Shown: piece by piece, positions 6,249 through 6,545 of the stretch
Layout: every line of letters starts with the position of its first letter
Position numbering within the stretch: the stretch's first letter is position 1
NCBI GenBank assembly: GCA_902475515.1
Contig: CABSAB010000087.1
Span: forward strand, 1 to 6,545
Length of the DNA stretch: 6,545 bases
Direction of reading: 5' to 3'
From: an uncultured Eubacteriales bacterium
GTDB lineage: Bacteria > Bacillota > Clostridia > Oscillospirales > Oscillospiraceae
Translations under genes and position numbers: made by a program
The notes under the pieces: generated by a model
The model's database searches: none
The model's input: the letters and a program-made list of their open reading frames with translations, nothing else
What the model was told of the DNA's origin: nothing

Positions 6249-6545
6249 TTATTGCTCACTGGAAGCGCATACCATGCGCTTCATAAACCGTTCTGCCGCC
6301 CGCAGTGTCATCCGGTCATTTTCAAAGGTCAGGGCCCGCAGTGCCTCCTGATAGGGCAGGACCATCACCTTTAAAAACTCCTCCGGATTCCGGTGGGCCT
6401 CCTGATGGTCGTACTCCGCCAGGAAGTAGACCACACGCTTATCGTTGCCGCTGGGCAGATGGTATTGCACCGTCCGGCGAAAGCCGGGCAGGATCTTCGC
6501 CCGCACGCAGGTCTCCTCCTGAACCTCCCGCAGGGCGGTCTCCCG
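6249..6545 (-). CDS. Nudix hydrolase, 5' part missing
   Basis: The last 98 residues of a Nudix-fold pyrophosphohydrolase; the start lies beyond the right edge. The visible beginning RETALREVQEETCV carries the second half of the Nudix box, REUxEExGU, including the metal-binding glutamates (EE), but the usual Gly is Cys. Then follow strands typical of the fold (FRRTVQYHLP, KRVVYFLAEY) and a C-terminal helix region (LPYQEALRALTFENDR) resembling the small diadenosine-tetraphosphatase-like Nudix proteins of Firmicutes. Such enzymes cleave nucleoside-diphosphate-linked compounds in the cytosol; the Ap4A assignment here is only suggestive because the substrate-specific N-terminus is missing. The reading frame is open to the edge. 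A GTG at 6506-6504 lies inside the Nudix box and is not a credible start. It is co-directional with dnaE, 102 bp upstream of it. Confidence 0.85.
   Translation of the reverse strand, partial: RETALREVQEETCVRAKILPGFRRTVQYHLPSGNDKRVVYFLAEYDHQEAHRNPEEFLKVMVLPYQEALRALTFENDRMTLRAAERFMKRMVCASSEQ

Noticed and set aside
6249..6506. Treating the GTG at 6506-6504 as the start of a complete 85-aa protein
   Set aside because: The frame stays open to the window edge, and the residues before it (RETALREVQEETC) are Nudix-box sequence, so the gene is simply cut by the window.

Overview
This window looks like an ordinary chromosomal stretch from a GC-rich member of the Clostridia, probably an Oscillospiraceae-like gut anaerobe. 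That placement is inference. It rests on the high GC content, strong purine-rich ribosome binding sites (AGGAGG, GAGGAGG), a ParB/Noc-family gene of Firmicute type, and an oxygen-sensitive ferredoxin-type flavoprotein without a signal peptide. No rRNA, tRNA, CRISPR array, transposase or integrase is visible.

Layout, left to right. (1) Positions 1-704, minus strand: the N-terminal 234 residues of a ParB/Noc-like DNA-binding protein, cut by the left edge. (2) Positions 705-920: a 216-bp divergent intergenic region with an extended -10 promoter reading left, a -35/-10 promoter reading right, and several inverted repeats that could be operators. (3) Positions 921-2615, plus strand: a 564-aa flavoprotein with an N-terminal two-cluster ferredoxin domain joined to a fumarate-reductase/ketosteroid-dehydrogenase-type FAD domain. 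(4) Positions 2625-2657: a strong hairpin terminator shared by the two convergent genes. (5) Positions 2673-6146, minus strand: complete dnaE, the DNA polymerase III alpha subunit (1157 aa). (6) Positions 6147-6248: a short leader/intergenic region with inverted repeats. (7) Positions 6249-6545, minus strand: the C-terminal 98 residues of a Nudix hydrolase, cut by the right edge. The Nudix gene and dnaE are co-directional, 102 bp apart, and may be co-transcribed.

The genes do not form an obvious pathway. dnaE and the ParB/Noc-like gene are replication and segregation housekeeping functions. The flavoprotein is a self-contained unit, with its own promoter, RBS and terminator, sitting between them. 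It is the most interesting element. It keeps the FAD-binding framework of the fumarate reductase family, but by my hand alignment it has replaced the residues that handle dicarboxylates, so its electron acceptor is probably something else. I see no convincing new multi-gene system here.
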